In this document: in pieces, positions 25,688 through 35,490 of the stretch
How the letters are laid out: every line of letters starts with the position of its first letter
Position numbering within the stretch: the stretch's first letter is position 1
Source: Microbacterium sp. K24
GTDB taxonomy: Bacteria; Actinomycetota; Actinomycetes; Actinomycetales; Microbacteriaceae
Reading direction: 5' to 3'
NCBI RefSeq assembly: GCF_004794465.1
Contig: NZ_SSDJ01000146.1
Span: 1-64,000, forward strand
DNA length: 64,000 nt
Position numbers and translations under genes: made by a program
The notes under the pieces: generated by a model
Told to the model about the DNA's origin: nothing
The model's input: only the letters and a program-made list of their open reading frames with translations
Databases searched by the model: none

Positions 25688-26773
25688 TCACACCGCCGCG
25701 ACAGCCTCCGCGATCGCGGCGCCGAGCTCGACCGTCGTGGCCGAGCCGCCGAGGTCGGGGGTGAACGGCGCGGCATCCGCTCCCCGGGCGAGCACCGACT
25801 CGATCGCGGCGAGCACGGCGGCACCGGCATCCGCATACCCGAGGTGATCGAGCATCATCGCGCCGCACCAGATCTGTCCGATCGGGTTCGCGATGCCGCG
25901 ACCGGCGATGTCGGGCGCCGAGCCGTGCACCGGCTCGAACAGGCTCGGGAAGTCGCCCTCGGGGTTGATGTTCGCGCTCGGAGCGATGCCGATCGTGCCC
26001 GTGCAGGCCGGACCGAGGTCGGACAGGATGTCGCCGAACAGGTTGCTCGCCACGACCACGTCGAACCAGTCGGGGTGCAGCACGAAGTTCGCGGTGAGGA
26101 TGTCGATGTGGAACTGGTCGCGCCGCACGTCGGGGTAGTCGGCGCCGACCGCCGCGACGCGCTCGTCCCAGTAGGGCATCGAGATCGAGATGCCGTTGCT
26201 CTTGGTGGCCGAGGTGAGGTGCTTCGCCTCGCGGCGCTGCGCGAGGTCGTAGGCGTACCGCAGCACCCGGTCGACGCCGGTGCGCGTCATCACGGTCTCC
26301 TGCAGCACGAACTCGCGGTCGGTGCCCTCGAACATCCGGCCGCCGATCGAGGAGTACTCCCCCTCGGTGTTCTCGCGCACGACCCAGAAGTCGATGTCGC
26401 CGGGCGCCCGTCCGGCGAGCGGCGAGACCACACCGGGCATGAGCCTGACCGGCCGGAGGTTCACGTACTGGTCGAACGCGCGGCGGAACTGGATCAGGCT
26501 TCCCCACAGGCTCACGTGGTCGGGGACGACGTCGGGCCAGCCGACCGCACCGAAGTAGATCGCGTCGAAGCCGCGCAGCGTCTCGAACCAGTCGTCGGGC
26601 AGCATCTGCCCGTGCTGCTGCCAATATGCCGCGCTGGCGAAGTCGAACTCGGTGAATTCGAGCGAGATGTCGAAGACGGATGCCGCGGCTTTCAGCACCC
26701 GCAGCCCTTCCGGCATCACCTCGGTGCCGATGCCGTCGCCGGCGATCACGGCGATGCGGTGCGTGGTTGTCAT
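25688..26773 (-). CDS. tartrate/isopropylmalate-type decarboxylating dehydrogenase
   Basis: The 361-aa protein belongs to the isocitrate/isopropylmalate dehydrogenase family. It begins RIAVIAGDGIGTEVMPEG and has VRENTEGEYSSIGG, the metal-binding DILSDLG region and EPVHGSAPDIAG. The VRENTEGEYS and LRPVRLMPGV patterns are those of the tartrate dehydrogenase branch, which oxidises D-malate and tartrate with NAD and Mn2+. GGAAGGAA lies before ATG 26773. It stands between the dpp and phn operons on the same strand and is separated from dpp by a hairpin region; no link to either is clear. Confidence 0.8.
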   Translation of the reverse strand: MTTTHRIAVIAGDGIGTEVMPEGLRVLKAAASVFDISLEFTEFDFASAAYWQQHGQMLPDDWFETLRGFDAIYFGAVGWPDVVPDHVSLWGSLIQFRRAFDQYVNLRPVRLMPGVVSPLAGRAPGDIDFWVVRENTEGEYSSIGGRMFEGTDREFVLQETVMTRTGVDRVLRYAYDLAQRREAKHLTSATKSNGISISMPYWDERVAAVGADYPDVRRDQFHIDILTANFVLHPDWFDVVVASNLFGDILSDLGPACTGTIGIAPSANINPEGDFPSLFEPVHGSAPDIAGRGIANPIGQIWCGAMMLDHLGYADAGAAVLAAIESVLARGADAAPFTPDLGGSATTVELGAAIAEAVAAV

Positions 26774-26796
26774 GGGGTTCCTTCCGGTTGCCGGTC

Positions 26797-26888
26797 GTTC
26801 CGGTCGCAGTTTCTGCCAGCGCCGGGTACTCCGGTCGCAGTTCGTGCCGGTTGCCGCGGGTTCGAGCGGCAGGAAGTGCGACCGGAAC
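26797..26888. repeat. dispersed hairpin element, copy with two left arms
   Basis: Two direct copies of a TCCGGTCGCAGTTNNTGCC word (26798-26817 and 26830-26848) are followed by its inverted copy GGCAGGAAGTGCGACCGG (26868-26885). The same arms occur as a cleaner hairpin at 61457-61515. It lies in the 134-bp gap between dppF and the dehydrogenase gene and may end the dpp transcript. Confidence 0.65.
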
Positions 26889-26907
26889 GCGGGCGGGGCG
26901 GGCGGGG

Positions 26908-27900
26908 CTAGAGCACGTCGAGCTCGGCGGGGTGGTGGCACGCGACGCGGTGGGCGCCGTCGGCGGGAACGGTGGCGACGAGCTCCGGAACCACCTCGGC
27001 GCAGACCTCGGTGGCCTTCCAGCAACGCGTACGGAAGCGGCATCCGCTCGGCGGCGAGACCGGACTCGGCACGTCGCCGGTCAGCACGATGCGCTCGCGC
27101 GCCCGCTCGGCCCGCGGGTCGGGAACCGGGATCGCTGACAGCAGCGCCTGCGTGTACGGATGCCGCGGCCGCTCGTACAGCTCGTCGACGGGCCCTTCCT
27201 CCACGAGCTTTCCGAGGTACATCACGCCGACGCGGTCGCTGAGGTGTCGCACGACCGACAGGTCGTGCGCGATGAACAGATACGTGAGCCCGAGATCGCG
27301 CTGCAGGTCGTCGAGCAGGTTCAGCACCCCGGCCTGCACACTCACGTCGAGGGCGCTGACCGGCTCGTCGAGCACGATCACCTCGGGCTCGACGGCGAGC
27401 GCCCGCGCGATGCCGAGCCGCTGGCGCTGTCCGCCGGAGAACTCGTGCGGGAACCGGTCGGCGTGCGCGGGATTCAGTCCGACCTGCGCGAGCAGCTCCT
27501 CCACCCGGCGCTCGTGCTGACCCCGGTGCAGCCCGTGGATCACGAGCGGTTCGGTCAACGTCGCCCGCACGGACTTCCGCGGGTTCAGCGAGGCATACGG
27601 ATCCTGGAACACGAACTGCACGCGACGACGCAGCGCCCGCAGCCGCCCTCCCTCGACGCTCGTGACGTCGTCGTCGCCGAGCCGGATCGAGCCTCCGTCG
27701 CTGGACTGCAGCCGTGCCACGCTGCGGCCGAGCGAGGACTTGCCGCAGCCGCTCTCGCCGACCAGGCCGAACGTGTGCCCGCCCTCGATCGAGAGGCTGA
27801 CGTCCGACACCGCCTGCACGACATCGCGCGTGCGGCCGAAGAGTCCCCCGCCGACCTTGTACTCCTTGACGAGGTTCTGCACGGTCAATCCGGTGCTCAT
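26908..27900 (-). CDS. peptide ABC transporter ATPase (DppF/OppF type)
   Basis: The 330-aa protein has Walker A GESGCGKSS, Q-loop VFQDPYASLNPRKSV, signature FSGGQRQR, Walker B VIVLDEPVSALD and the switch His in IAHDLSVV. The C-terminal oligopeptide/dipeptide extension (HPYTQALLSAIPVPDP, then CRFRTRCWKATEVC) carries the Cys cluster of this family. ATG 27900 overlaps the stop of the DppD-type gene. Last gene of a complete five-gene importer. Confidence 0.88.
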   Translation of the reverse strand: MSTGLTVQNLVKEYKVGGGLFGRTRDVVQAVSDVSLSIEGGHTFGLVGESGCGKSSLGRSVARLQSSDGGSIRLGDDDVTSVEGGRLRALRRRVQFVFQDPYASLNPRKSVRATLTEPLVIHGLHRGQHERRVEELLAQVGLNPAHADRFPHEFSGGQRQRLGIARALAVEPEVIVLDEPVSALDVSVQAGVLNLLDDLQRDLGLTYLFIAHDLSVVRHLSDRVGVMYLGKLVEEGPVDELYERPRHPYTQALLSAIPVPDPRAERARERIVLTGDVPSPVSPPSGCRFRTRCWKATEVCAEVVPELVATVPADGAHRVACHHPAELDVL

Positions 27901-28904
27901 GACGCCGCCTCCTTCTGCCATTCGCCGACCCGCACGCAGGCCGCCGTGTGCCCGGAACCCACCACGACGGCCGGCGGCACGACGGCGTCGCACAATCCGG
28001 CCACCGCGTGCGCGCAGCGCGGGGCGAAGCGGCATCCGTCGGGCCATGCCGTCGCCACCGGCGGCTGCCCCGCGATCTGGTACAGCCTTTCGTCGCGCGA
28101 GGCACGCCGGTCGATGCGCGGCAGCGACGCCAGCAGCCCCGCCGTGTACGGGTGCGCGGTCTCGTAGAAGAGCGGATCGACGTCGGCCGTCTCGACCAGC
28201 CCGCCCGCGTACATGACCATGACCCGGTCGGCGGTGCCCGCGACGACGCCGAGGTCGTGCGTGATGAGCAGCACGGTCGTGCCGGTGCGGCGCTGCACCT
28301 CGCGCAGCACCTCGAGCACCTGCGCCTGCACGGTCACGTCGAGGGCGGTCGTGGGTTCGTCGGCGATCAGCAGGTCGGGTTCGTTGGCGATGCTCATCGC
28401 GATCATCACGCGCTGCCGCATGCCGCCGGAGAACTCGTGCGGGTAGCGATCCACGCGCAGCTCGGGCGAGGGGATGCCGACGATGTCGAGCAACTCGATC
28501 GCCCGGGCGCGCTGCTCCGCCGAGGTGGTGTCGGGCCGGTGCACGCGCACGGCCTCGACCAGCTGTTCGCCGACGCGCATGACCGGGTTCAGCGCGGTCA
28601 GCGCGTCCTGGAACACGACGGCGATGTCCTTGCCGCGGATCTCGCGCAGCGCGGCATCCGACATGCCGACGAGCTCCTGACCACGGAACCGGATCGACCC
28701 CGTCACCACGGCCTTCTTCGGCAGCAGCCCCATGATCGCCATCGCGGTCATCGACTTGCCCGAGCCGGACTCCCCGACGATCCCGACGGTCTCTCCCTCG
28801 CGCAGCACGAACGAGACGCCCTCGATCGCGCGGGCGAGCCCGGCATCCGTCGGGAAGCTCACCGACAGATCCTCGACTTCCAAGAGGACCTCCCGCCCGC
28901 TCAC
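27897..28904 (-). CDS. peptide ABC transporter ATPase (DppD/OppD type)
   Basis: The 335-aa protein has Walker [11 protein letters not shown]-loop [18 protein letters not shown], signature FSGGMRQR, Walker [13 protein letters not shown] and HDLGVVAG. The C-terminal extension has [15 protein letters not shown] and the cysteine pattern [18 protein letters not shown] 28904 overlaps the preceding permease stop. It forms a heterodimer with the next ATPase. Confidence 0.88.
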   Translation of the reverse strand: MSGREVLLEVEDLSVSFPTDAGLARAIEGVSFVLREGETVGIVGESGSGKSMTAMAIMGLLPKKAVVTGSIRFRGQELVGMSDAALREIRGKDIAVVFQDALTALNPVMRVGEQLVEAVRVHRPDTTSAEQRARAIELLDIVGIPSPELRVDRYPHEFSGGMRQRVMIAMSIANEPDLLIADEPTTALDVTVQAQVLEVLREVQRRTGTTVLLITHDLGVVAGTADRVMVMYAGGLVETADVDPLFYETAHPYTAGLLASLPRIDRRASRDERLYQIAGQPPVATAWPDGCRFAPRCAHAVAGLCDAVVPPAVVVGSGHTAACVRVGEWQKEAAS

Positions 28905-29803
28905 AGGTTCTTCCCCTGCGGGTCGAGCGCATCGCGCAGTCCGTCGCCGATGAAGTTCACGCACAGCACCGTCACGAGGATGAACAAGCCGGGGAAGTAC
29001 AGCAGGTACACCTGCGGGGTGCCGACGTAGCCGGCGGCCTGGCTGAGCATCGAGCCCCAGCTGGTCTGCGGCGGCTGCACGCCGAACCCGAGGAAGCTCA
29101 GCGTCGACTCCGCGATGATCGAGGATGCCACGGCCAGGCTCATCGCCACCACGATCACGCCGGCGAGATTCGGCAGCAGGTGCGAGACGACGATGCGGAG
29201 TCCGGATGCTCCGATGCCGCGTGCCGCGTCGATGAAGTCCTTCTCCCGCAGCGACAGCACCTGTGAGCGCACGACGCGGGCGATGTAGGTCCAGCCGAGG
29301 GCGGTGAGGGCCAGCACGATCGTGGTGGGCGACGGCCCGAGCCCCTGCAGGATGACGGCCAGAAGGGCGATCGCGGGGACGATGAGGAACAGGTCGGTGA
29401 TGCGCATGATGAGCTCGCCGATCCAGCCGCCGACGTAGCCCGAGATCGCGCCGAGCGCGGTGCCGACGACGGTCGCGAGCAGGGCGACGGCCAGGCCGAT
29501 CGCGAGCGAGATCTGGCCGGAGAACAGGATCTCGCTGAGATAGTCGCGGCCGAGCTCGTCGGTGCCGAGCCAGTGCGCGCCCGAGGGCGGGGTGGGTCCG
29601 GTGAGCAGGTCCTGCTGCCCCTGCGGATACGGCGCGATCCAGCCGGCGCCGAAGCACGCGATCAGCAGGATCACCAGCACGATCAGACTCACGACGCCCA
29701 GTCGGTGCCGGAGGAACCCCTTCAGGAGCTGTCTCGTCGGAGCCTTCTGCGGATCCTGCTCGGCGAGCAGCTCCTCGCTCCCCGCGATACCGGCGCCGCT
29801 CAT
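28901..29803 (-). CDS. peptide ABC transporter permease (DppC/OppC type)
   Basis: The 300-aa membrane protein has an N-terminal tail, one helix (VVSLIVLVILLIACF), the GTDELGRDYLSEILFSGQISL segment typical of DppC, and the permease loop DAARGIGASGLRIVVSHLLPN. ATG 29803 overlaps the DppB-type stop by ATGA. It forms the channel with the DppB-type partner. Confidence 0.88.
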   Translation of the reverse strand: MSGAGIAGSEELLAEQDPQKAPTRQLLKGFLRHRLGVVSLIVLVILLIACFGAGWIAPYPQGQQDLLTGPTPPSGAHWLGTDELGRDYLSEILFSGQISLAIGLAVALLATVVGTALGAISGYVGGWIGELIMRITDLFLIVPAIALLAVILQGLGPSPTTIVLALTALGWTYIARVVRSQVLSLREKDFIDAARGIGASGLRIVVSHLLPNLAGVIVVAMSLAVASSIIAESTLSFLGFGVQPPQTSWGSMLSQAAGYVGTPQVYLLYFPGLFILVTVLCVNFIGDGLRDALDPQGKNL

Positions 29804-30765
29804 GACAGTCTCACTCTCGGGTCGAGCACCGCGTAGGCGATGTCGGCGATCAGGTTGCAGATCACGACCGCGACGGCGACCACGATCATCCAGGGCAGCA
29901 GCACGAACACGTCGCCCGCGACGAGCGACTGCAGGAACAGGCGCCCCATGCCGGGGATCGCGAAGATCTGCTCGGTGACGACCAGGCCGCCGATGAGGAT
30001 CGCCGCGTCCAGCGCGACGACCGTGACGAACGGCGCGAGCGAGTTGCGCACCGCGTGCCGCCAGATCACCTGGCGGCGCGGCACACCCTTCGCACGAGCC
30101 GTGCGCACGTAGTCGCTCGACAGCGCGTCGAGCATCGCGGCGCGGCCGAAGCGGCTCCACGAGGCGACGAGCGCGATCATGAGGGCGGCCACCGGCAGGA
30201 TCAGATGCCGGATGTAGTCGAGCACGCCGGTCTGTCCCGGCGAGTTCAGCCCGATGAAGAACAGCGGCGGCTCACTGAGCCCGAACGCCTCCTTCGGCCA
30301 GACGGCGAAGGTCTGGATGAGGATGAGGCCGAACCAGAACGCCGGCATCGCGATGCCGAGGTACGAGGCGCCGGTGAGCAGGTTGTCGCCGAGCGAGTAC
30401 TGCCGCACGGCCGAGTAGACGCTGATGCCGCCGGCGATGAGGATCGCGATCAGCAGCCCCCAGAACGCCAGCTGCAGTGTGGGCCACAGCGCCTCGCCGA
30501 TGAGGGGCAGCACCGGGGTGCCGGTGCGCGTGCTCGTGCCCCAGTCGCCGACGATCATCGATCGCAGCCAGAGGAAGTACTGCTCGGGGATGGAGCGGTC
30601 GAGCCCCAGCCTCTCGACCTCGCGGGCGAGCGCCGTCGGGTCCTGCGCCAGGCGCAGCTTCGCGAGCGGATCGAACGTCGCCCGCACCGCCCAGAAGAGC
30701 ACGAAGGAGGCGACGAGGATCACCGGGATCGAGTACAGCACCCGTCGTGTGATGAACGTGATCAT
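29800..30765 (-). CDS. peptide ABC transporter permease (DppB/OppB type)
   Basis: The 321-aa membrane protein begins with the DppB signature ITRRVLYSIPVILVASFVLF and has the permease loop RTARAKGVPRRQVIWRHAVRNSL and a final SEGIF-like GGLVVTEQIFAIPGMG segment. AAGGAGGCGATGAG stands before ATG 30765. A gap of 56 bp separates it from the binding protein gene, which is the likely site of a processing or partial stop signal. Confidence 0.88.
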   Translation of the reverse strand: MITFITRRVLYSIPVILVASFVLFWAVRATFDPLAKLRLAQDPTALAREVERLGLDRSIPEQYFLWLRSMIVGDWGTSTRTGTPVLPLIGEALWPTLQLAFWGLLIAILIAGGISVYSAVRQYSLGDNLLTGASYLGIAMPAFWFGLILIQTFAVWPKEAFGLSEPPLFFIGLNSPGQTGVLDYIRHLILPVAALMIALVASWSRFGRAAMLDALSSDYVRTARAKGVPRRQVIWRHAVRNSLAPFVTVVALDAAILIGGLVVTEQIFAIPGMGRLFLQSLVAGDVFVLLPWMIVVAVAVVICNLIADIAYAVLDPRVRLS

Positions 30766-30821
30766 CTCATCGCCTCCTTCCTGATCGGATCATCGGATGC
30801 CGCGGATGCGGCCCCGCGGAC

Positions 30822-32534
30822 TCAGCCCGCAAGGCCCCACTCGGCGAGGTTCCAGAACGGGCCCTCGATCGGGTTGATCTGCAGCGGGCCGCCGACCTTC
30901 TCGCTCCACAGCAGTACGTTCGGCACGGCATCGAGCGGCAGGGACGGCACGTTCTCCGCGATCAGCGCGTCGCCCTCGTGCGAGGCGGCGATACGAGCAT
31001 CCGTGTCGATCTCGCTGTCGACCTGGGTGAGCAGGTCGTCGAGCCCCGGGATGTCGGCGCGGTAGAAGTTGATGCCGGAGAAACCGTTCGCCTCGCTCGG
31101 GATGTTGGTCGACGCGAACGTCGCGCTGAGCGTGGGATCCGGGAACGTGTCGACGAGGGCCCAGATGCCGGCCTGGAAGTCGCCCTCCGGCGCGATCGTG
31201 CCGAACAGGTCGGCCGGGGTCACCTGGTCGATGGTCATCTCGAAGCCGGCATCCGCCAGCTGCGACTGCAGCACCTGCACGGTGAGGTCGCGGCGCTTGT
31301 TGCCGGCGAGCGTCTTGATCGAGAAGGTCGCCGTCTCGCCGCCCTTCGCCCAGACGCCGTCGCCGTTCTTCTTCCAGCCGTCGCCCTCCATGAGCTCGTC
31401 GACCTTGCCGAGATCGAGCGTGTACTGCGAGAAGTCGTCCGACGCGAACGGCGCGACCATGGGCGAGTTGAAGCTCTGCTGTGCCTTGTCGACGCCGAGG
31501 CTGCCGAAGAGACGCTTCACGATGGCGTCGCGGTCGATCGAGTAGGCGAGCGCCTGGCGAACCGCGACGGAGTCGAAGGGAGCGACGGAGTTGTTCAGCC
31601 AGATCGCCTCGAGGTTGCCGCTGCGGGCGTCGACCTGCGATTTAATGCCGGGGAGGCCGGCGTCGATCTGGGTGAGCGCGTCGAGCTGGGGAGTCGGCGC
31701 GAGCACGCTGACCTGTCCGCTCTTGAGCGCCTGGAACGCGGCCGTGGTGTCGGGCAGGAACAGGAAGGTCACCTTGTCGAGGTGCGGCTTCTCGCCCCAG
31801 TAGTTCTCGTTCGGCACGAGCGTGACCGACGTGCCGCGGGTCCACTTCTCGATCTTCCACGGACCGCCGCTGAAGTCGTAGCCGTCGGCCATCATCGCGC
31901 TGCGATCCTGACCCTCGAGGATGTGCGCGGGCATGATGCCATACACGCTGAACAGCGTGCGCCATCCGGCGTAGGCGGAGTCGAGGGTGACGACGGCCTT
32001 CTTCGGGTCGCTGACGTCGACGGCCGTGATCCGGTCGTACCCGGTCTTGTCGAAGATGTCGTCGCCGTCACGGATCTGGAGGGCGGTGTACGCGAAGTCG
32101 GCCGAGGTGATGGGCTCGCCGTCGGACCACACGGCATCCGGATTGATGTCGTAGGTGACCGTCTGGGTGCCGTCGTCGGCGACCTCGGTGGCCGGCTCCC
32201 CCGTGACGAGGTCGGACGGCACCGGCACCCACTCGTCGTCGACGAGGCGGGTCTCGAACACGGCCGGCATGGTCGGGATCTGCATGACGTAGGTGCCCCA
32301 GATCGAGCCGCCGCAGGTGGCGATCCAGTCGGCGCAGTCCGGCTCCTGCTCGGCGCCGATGACGAGCTCGCCGCCGTCGACGACGGCGACCTCCTCGTTC
32401 GTCTCGGCCGGGGTGGGCGTCGAGGTGCAGGCAGCGAGCGAGCCGATGAGTGCGGCGGCGGTCAGAGCCGCGAGGATGCCGCGCCGGGAGAGACGGGAAG
32501 AGGGTACAGCGGTGCGAAGCAATGATTTCGACAT
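30822..32534 (-). CDS. peptide ABC transporter substrate-binding lipoprotein
   Basis: The 570-aa protein has a lipoprotein signal with lipobox LAAC near residue 35 and an SBP_bac_5 domain (FAYTALQIRDG, GPWKIEKWTRGTSVTLVPNENYWGEKP, RQALAYSIDRDAIVKRLFG). This family binds oligopeptides, nickel or glycosides; the Dpp-type partners suggest peptides. A Ser-Arg-rich stretch precedes the signal. It is the first gene of the importer and has a promoter and operator candidate just upstream. Confidence 0.88.
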   Translation of the reverse strand: MSKSLLRTAVPSSRLSRRGILAALTAAALIGSLAACTSTPTPAETNEEVAVVDGGELVIGAEQEPDCADWIATCGGSIWGTYVMQIPTMPAVFETRLVDDEWVPVPSDLVTGEPATEVADDGTQTVTYDINPDAVWSDGEPITSADFAYTALQIRDGDDIFDKTGYDRITAVDVSDPKKAVVTLDSAYAGWRTLFSVYGIMPAHILEGQDRSAMMADGYDFSGGPWKIEKWTRGTSVTLVPNENYWGEKPHLDKVTFLFLPDTTAAFQALKSGQVSVLAPTPQLDALTQIDAGLPGIKSQVDARSGNLEAIWLNNSVAPFDSVAVRQALAYSIDRDAIVKRLFGSLGVDKAQQSFNSPMVAPFASDDFSQYTLDLGKVDELMEGDGWKKNGDGVWAKGGETATFSIKTLAGNKRRDLTVQVLQSQLADAGFEMTIDQVTPADLFGTIAPEGDFQAGIWALVDTFPDPTLSATFASTNIPSEANGFSGINFYRADIPGLDDLLTQVDSEIDTDARIAASHEGDALIAENVPSLPLDAVPNVLLWSEKVGGPLQINPIEGPFWNLAEWGLAG

Positions 32535-32602
32535 GGACGGATCTCCAGTGAGCGTGCGACGAAGGAACAGTGCAGAAGTGCTGTGGTGCGGGTGGTGGTC
32601 TG

Positions 32603-32631
32603 ACTCTAGAACCGACCGGAAAAGATAGCAA
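32603..32631 (-). promoter_or_regulatory. promoter candidate of the peptide importer
   Basis: On the minus strand TTGCTA and TAGAGT are 17 bp apart. An inverted repeat with TAGTCA/TGACTA arms lies just upstream of the -35. The start would be near 32596, about 60 nt before the binding protein start codon. Confidence 0.45.
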
Positions 32632-32637
32632 GCCTTT

Positions 32638-32656
32638 TAGTCAATGTTCCTGACTA
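32638..32656. promoter_or_regulatory. TAGTCA-type inverted repeat, copy 1
   Basis: TAGTCA, seven bases, TGACTA. It overlaps the last codons of the S9 peptidase and sits upstream of the importer promoter. Related words occur upstream of the S9 peptidase (34530) and of the dehalogenase-like gene (37489). Confidence 0.45.
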
Positions 32657-34500
32657 GGCGTGAGGCCGGTGTTGTCCCAGCGCTCTCCGGCGAGCGTTCG
32701 GCGCGTCATCTCGTGCATGCGGCGCTGGCTGATCGCCGCCCCCTCGAGGCCCGTGGGCTCATGCCCGCCCTCGAAGATGTCGAGCACGACGTCGCCTCCG
32801 CGGGCGCGCAGACGGTCGACGTAGCCCTGCACGCCGACGACGGGTGTGCGGGTGTCGATCGACCCCTGATTGATCCAGACGGATGCCGTGACGTCGTCGA
32901 GGTACGTGATCGCCGAGAAGCGGGAGACGAGTTCGGGCGGCACCCACGAGCTCCACACCGTGCGCACGGCCGGGTTCATGGCCTCGATGGTCACCGACCA
33001 GTCGGCGACCGCGACGTGTGCGAGTCCGCCGGCGAAGAGTTCCGGGAGCCGGCCGACGCTGAGCAGCGTCATGTGCCCGCCGTACGAGGCGCCGGTGATG
33101 AACGTGGATGCCGGGTCGGCCAGCCCCTGCCCCCGCAGCCAGTCGATCGCCGCGGCGACGTCTTCGATCTCGCGGTCGCCGCCCACGTTCCAGAAGCCCT
33201 CCCGGAACGCGCGCCCGAAGGTCACGGAGCCCCGATAGTTGAGCGACGCGAACGCGTAGCCGGCCTCGAGCCAGGCCTGGGCGGAGGGGTCGTAGCGATC
33301 GACCGTCACGAGCATCGGCCCGCCGTGGATCTCGAGGACCGTGCCGAGCGGCTCGCGACCGGCGGGGCGCGCCGACCACAGCTGCACGGGCGTGCCGTCG
33401 ACGCTCGTGACGAGCGTCGAGGTCAGCGGCACACCGGGCGGCACGGCTGCCGGGTCGATCAGGGTCGTCTCGGTGCCGTCGGCGACGACCTCCGTGACGT
33501 GCAGCGGGACCGCCCAGCTCGAACGCATCGCCCGGACGGCACCGCTCGGCGCGTAGTACGAGGTCCAGTAGTACGGATGCAGGTTCGCGACGTCGGGTTC
33601 GGCGAAGCTGCCGCCCTCGAGCACCGTGCGCACCGCGGCATCCGCCTCGTCGAGTTCGATGAGCCGGTGGATGCCGCCGTCGACGTGCAGTGCGAGGATG
33701 CGGCCGCTCGGGGCGTGCCAGTCGAGGGCGAGCACCTCTCCGGCGAGCTCCGGCAGGTCGAAGTCACGTCGCTCGCCGGTGCGCGGATGCCAGATCGCCG
33801 GACGCGAGAAGCCGCTCCGCTCGGTGTTGAGGAGCAGGCGGTCGTCGCCGGCGACGGAGGAGAAGCGCACCCCGCGGACGGGCCCGTCCGGCAGGTCGTC
33901 GAGCGTCGCGACGGTCGTGCCCGACGCGGCATCCACCACCGTCAGCAGCGGACGACGGATGCCGGGATTGTGAGCCGTCGTGTCGATCGACACGAGCGAG
34001 GCATCGGAGGAAGGAAGGCCGAACCAGGCCTCCACGGGGTTCGAGTAGACGACTCGCGGCTCACTCCAGGGGGCGGCGGGGATGGAGAGGACGTGGAAGC
34101 CCTCCTCGTCCACGACCGTCGCGATGAGGGCCGAGCCGTCGAACGACATCGCGAGTCCGCGCAGGACGTAGGGCTCGCGTCCCGGGGTGAGCGCGACGCG
34201 CTCCGAGCCGTCTGGGGTGATCGCGACGAGGGCGCCGACCTCGGACCCGCCGCCGTCGTCGAGGTCGACGATCCACCGGCCGTCCGGGGTGACGATCGCC
34301 CCCATGCTGACGTCGAACGGCAGCAGCTCGCCCGGGGCATCCGGGGCGCGCCAGAGGCGTCCGCGCGCGCCCTCGGGGTGGTTCTCGATCACAAGGGCGA
34401 GGTCGGACGCACCCGCCGCGGGGCGCACCGTCATGAGGTACGGAACGGCGAAGCGCTCGTCCAGGGCCTTCGTCGTCGAGTCTTCCGGGGTGTGCAGCAT
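32641..34500 (-). CDS. S9-family (prolyl oligopeptidase-like) peptidase
   Basis: The 619-aa protein has an N-terminal propeller-like part (about 1-370) and a C-terminal alpha/beta hydrolase domain. Catalytic Ser is in GASYGG, Asp in the QGSIDTRTP segment and His in EGGHEP. There is no signal peptide, so it acts in the cytoplasm, probably on short peptides. It is the gene before the peptide importer on the same strand and faces the TetR gene, a layout that fits peptide uptake followed by cleavage. ATG 34500 has AGGAGAAGCAAGG upstream. Confidence 0.85.
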   Translation of the reverse strand: MLHTPEDSTTKALDERFAVPYLMTVRPAAGASDLALVIENHPEGARGRLWRAPDAPGELLPFDVSMGAIVTPDGRWIVDLDDGGGSEVGALVAITPDGSERVALTPGREPYVLRGLAMSFDGSALIATVVDEEGFHVLSIPAAPWSEPRVVYSNPVEAWFGLPSSDASLVSIDTTAHNPGIRRPLLTVVDAASGTTVATLDDLPDGPVRGVRFSSVAGDDRLLLNTERSGFSRPAIWHPRTGERRDFDLPELAGEVLALDWHAPSGRILALHVDGGIHRLIELDEADAAVRTVLEGGSFAEPDVANLHPYYWTSYYAPSGAVRAMRSSWAVPLHVTEVVADGTETTLIDPAAVPPGVPLTSTLVTSVDGTPVQLWSARPAGREPLGTVLEIHGGPMLVTVDRYDPSAQAWLEAGYAFASLNYRGSVTFGRAFREGFWNVGGDREIEDVAAAIDWLRGQGLADPASTFITGASYGGHMTLLSVGRLPELFAGGLAHVAVADWSVTIEAMNPAVRTVWSSWVPPELVSRFSAITYLDDVTASVWINQGSIDTRTPVVGVQGYVDRLRARGGDVVLDIFEGGHEPTGLEGAAISQRRMHEMTRRTLAGERWDNTGLTPSQEH

Positions 34501-34529
34501 CCTTGCTTCTCCTCGTCGTCGCCAGTGTC

Positions 34530-34550
34530 GTTGACTATAGCATTGGCTAA
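34530..34550. promoter_or_regulatory. TAGTCA-type site, copy 2, over the S9 peptidase promoter
   Basis: The plus strand reads GTTGACTATAGCATTGG then CTAA. On the minus strand it contains TATAGT, a good -10 for the peptidase. The 14-base word GTTGACTATAGCAW recurs at 37499 upstream of another gene. It lies between the divergent S9 and TetR genes. Confidence 0.45.
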
Positions 34551-34667
34551 GCGATGAAGACCAGGGTTCGCGGCATTGTCGATGAGCATGACAGGAGCCG
34601 TGACGACGGTGAGGTACCGTGAGTCTGCGTGACCGACGCACGGCACGACAGCAGACGGAGGAACTCG

Positions 34668-35384
34668 ATGGCGACTCGGAAGGCCGCAGGTCAGGCGAAG
34701 GCGCCGACCCGTACGACCGGCACCCCCGCACGCCCCCGCCGCGCGCGCGACTCGCTCAGCCGCGACATCATCGTCGCCGCCGCCGATCGCGTCGTCGAGC
34801 GCGAGGGCCTCGACCGTCTGACGTTCCAGGCGATCGGCGAAGAGCTCGGTGCGCACCCCACCTCGATCTATCGGCACTTCCGCGACAAGGACGAGCTTCT
34901 GCTCGCCCTCATCGACACGCTCCGCGCCCGCTCCTACAGCGGCGGCATGGTCGCGACCGACGACTGGATGGCCGACCTGCGCACCCAGGCGCACCTCATC
35001 CACGACCACTACATGCGCTACCCGGAGTTCGCGCTGCAGATGGCCCTGCGCCGCCCCACCGACTTCTCGTCGATGGAGTTCTCGATCGGCGCCCTGCGCC
35101 GCGGCGGGTACGACCAGGAGCAGGCGGCCCTGTACGCCCGAGCGCTCGGGCAGCTGATCCGCTCGGCATCCAGCATCCAGGCCGCACTCACCGCGATGCC
35201 CGCCGACGTGCAGGACGCCGACGAGCTCACGTGGCAGATGGACTACCGGCGCCTCGACCCCGCCGAGTTTCCGAACATCGCCTGGGCGGGCGACAGCCTT
35301 CCCGGGGTGCGCGACCCTCGCGCCTGGGAGTCGGCGCTCGACCTGCTGCTGGAGAGCATCGAGCGGCACGCGCCCGGCGCCTGA
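34668..35384 (+). CDS. TetR-family regulator
   Basis: The 238-aa protein has a basic tail (first 40 aa) and a TetR HTH (DRLTFQAIGEELGAHPTSIYRHFRDKDEL). The rest is helical. It is divergent from the S9 peptidase gene and is the best candidate to bind the TAGTCA-type sites at three places in this region. CGGAGGAA precedes ATG 34668; a longer frame from 34629 lacks a site. Confidence 0.85.
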   Translation: MATRKAAGQAKAPTRTTGTPARPRRARDSLSRDIIVAAADRVVEREGLDRLTFQAIGEELGAHPTSIYRHFRDKDELLLALIDTLRARSYSGGMVATDDWMADLRTQAHLIHDHYMRYPEFALQMALRRPTDFSSMEFSIGALRRGGYDQEQAALYARALGQLIRSASSIQAALTAMPADVQDADELTWQMDYRRLDPAEFPNIAWAGDSLPGVRDPRAWESALDLLLESIERHAPGA

Positions 35385-35410
35385 CTCATCCGGCCGCGAG
35401 GTTCATCGCG

Positions 35411-35478
35411 TCGGCGCTTCGGAGGAGATCGGCGCTTCGGAGGATCATCCGCCCCGATATCGACCTCCCGAACGCAGA
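35411..35478. repeat. direct and inverted repeats between converging genes
   Basis: TCGGCGCTTCGGAGGA occurs twice (35411-35426 and 35429-35444). GGAGGATCATC and GATATCCTCC form an imperfect stem further on. The stretch lies between the TetR and M20 gene ends, so a two-way terminator is the simplest reading. Confidence 0.4.
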
Positions 35479-35490
35479 TATCCTCCGCAA

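Noticed and set aside
35411-35444. A CRISPR-like pair of direct repeats
   Set aside because: Only two copies with an 18-base period, no spacers and no cas genes.
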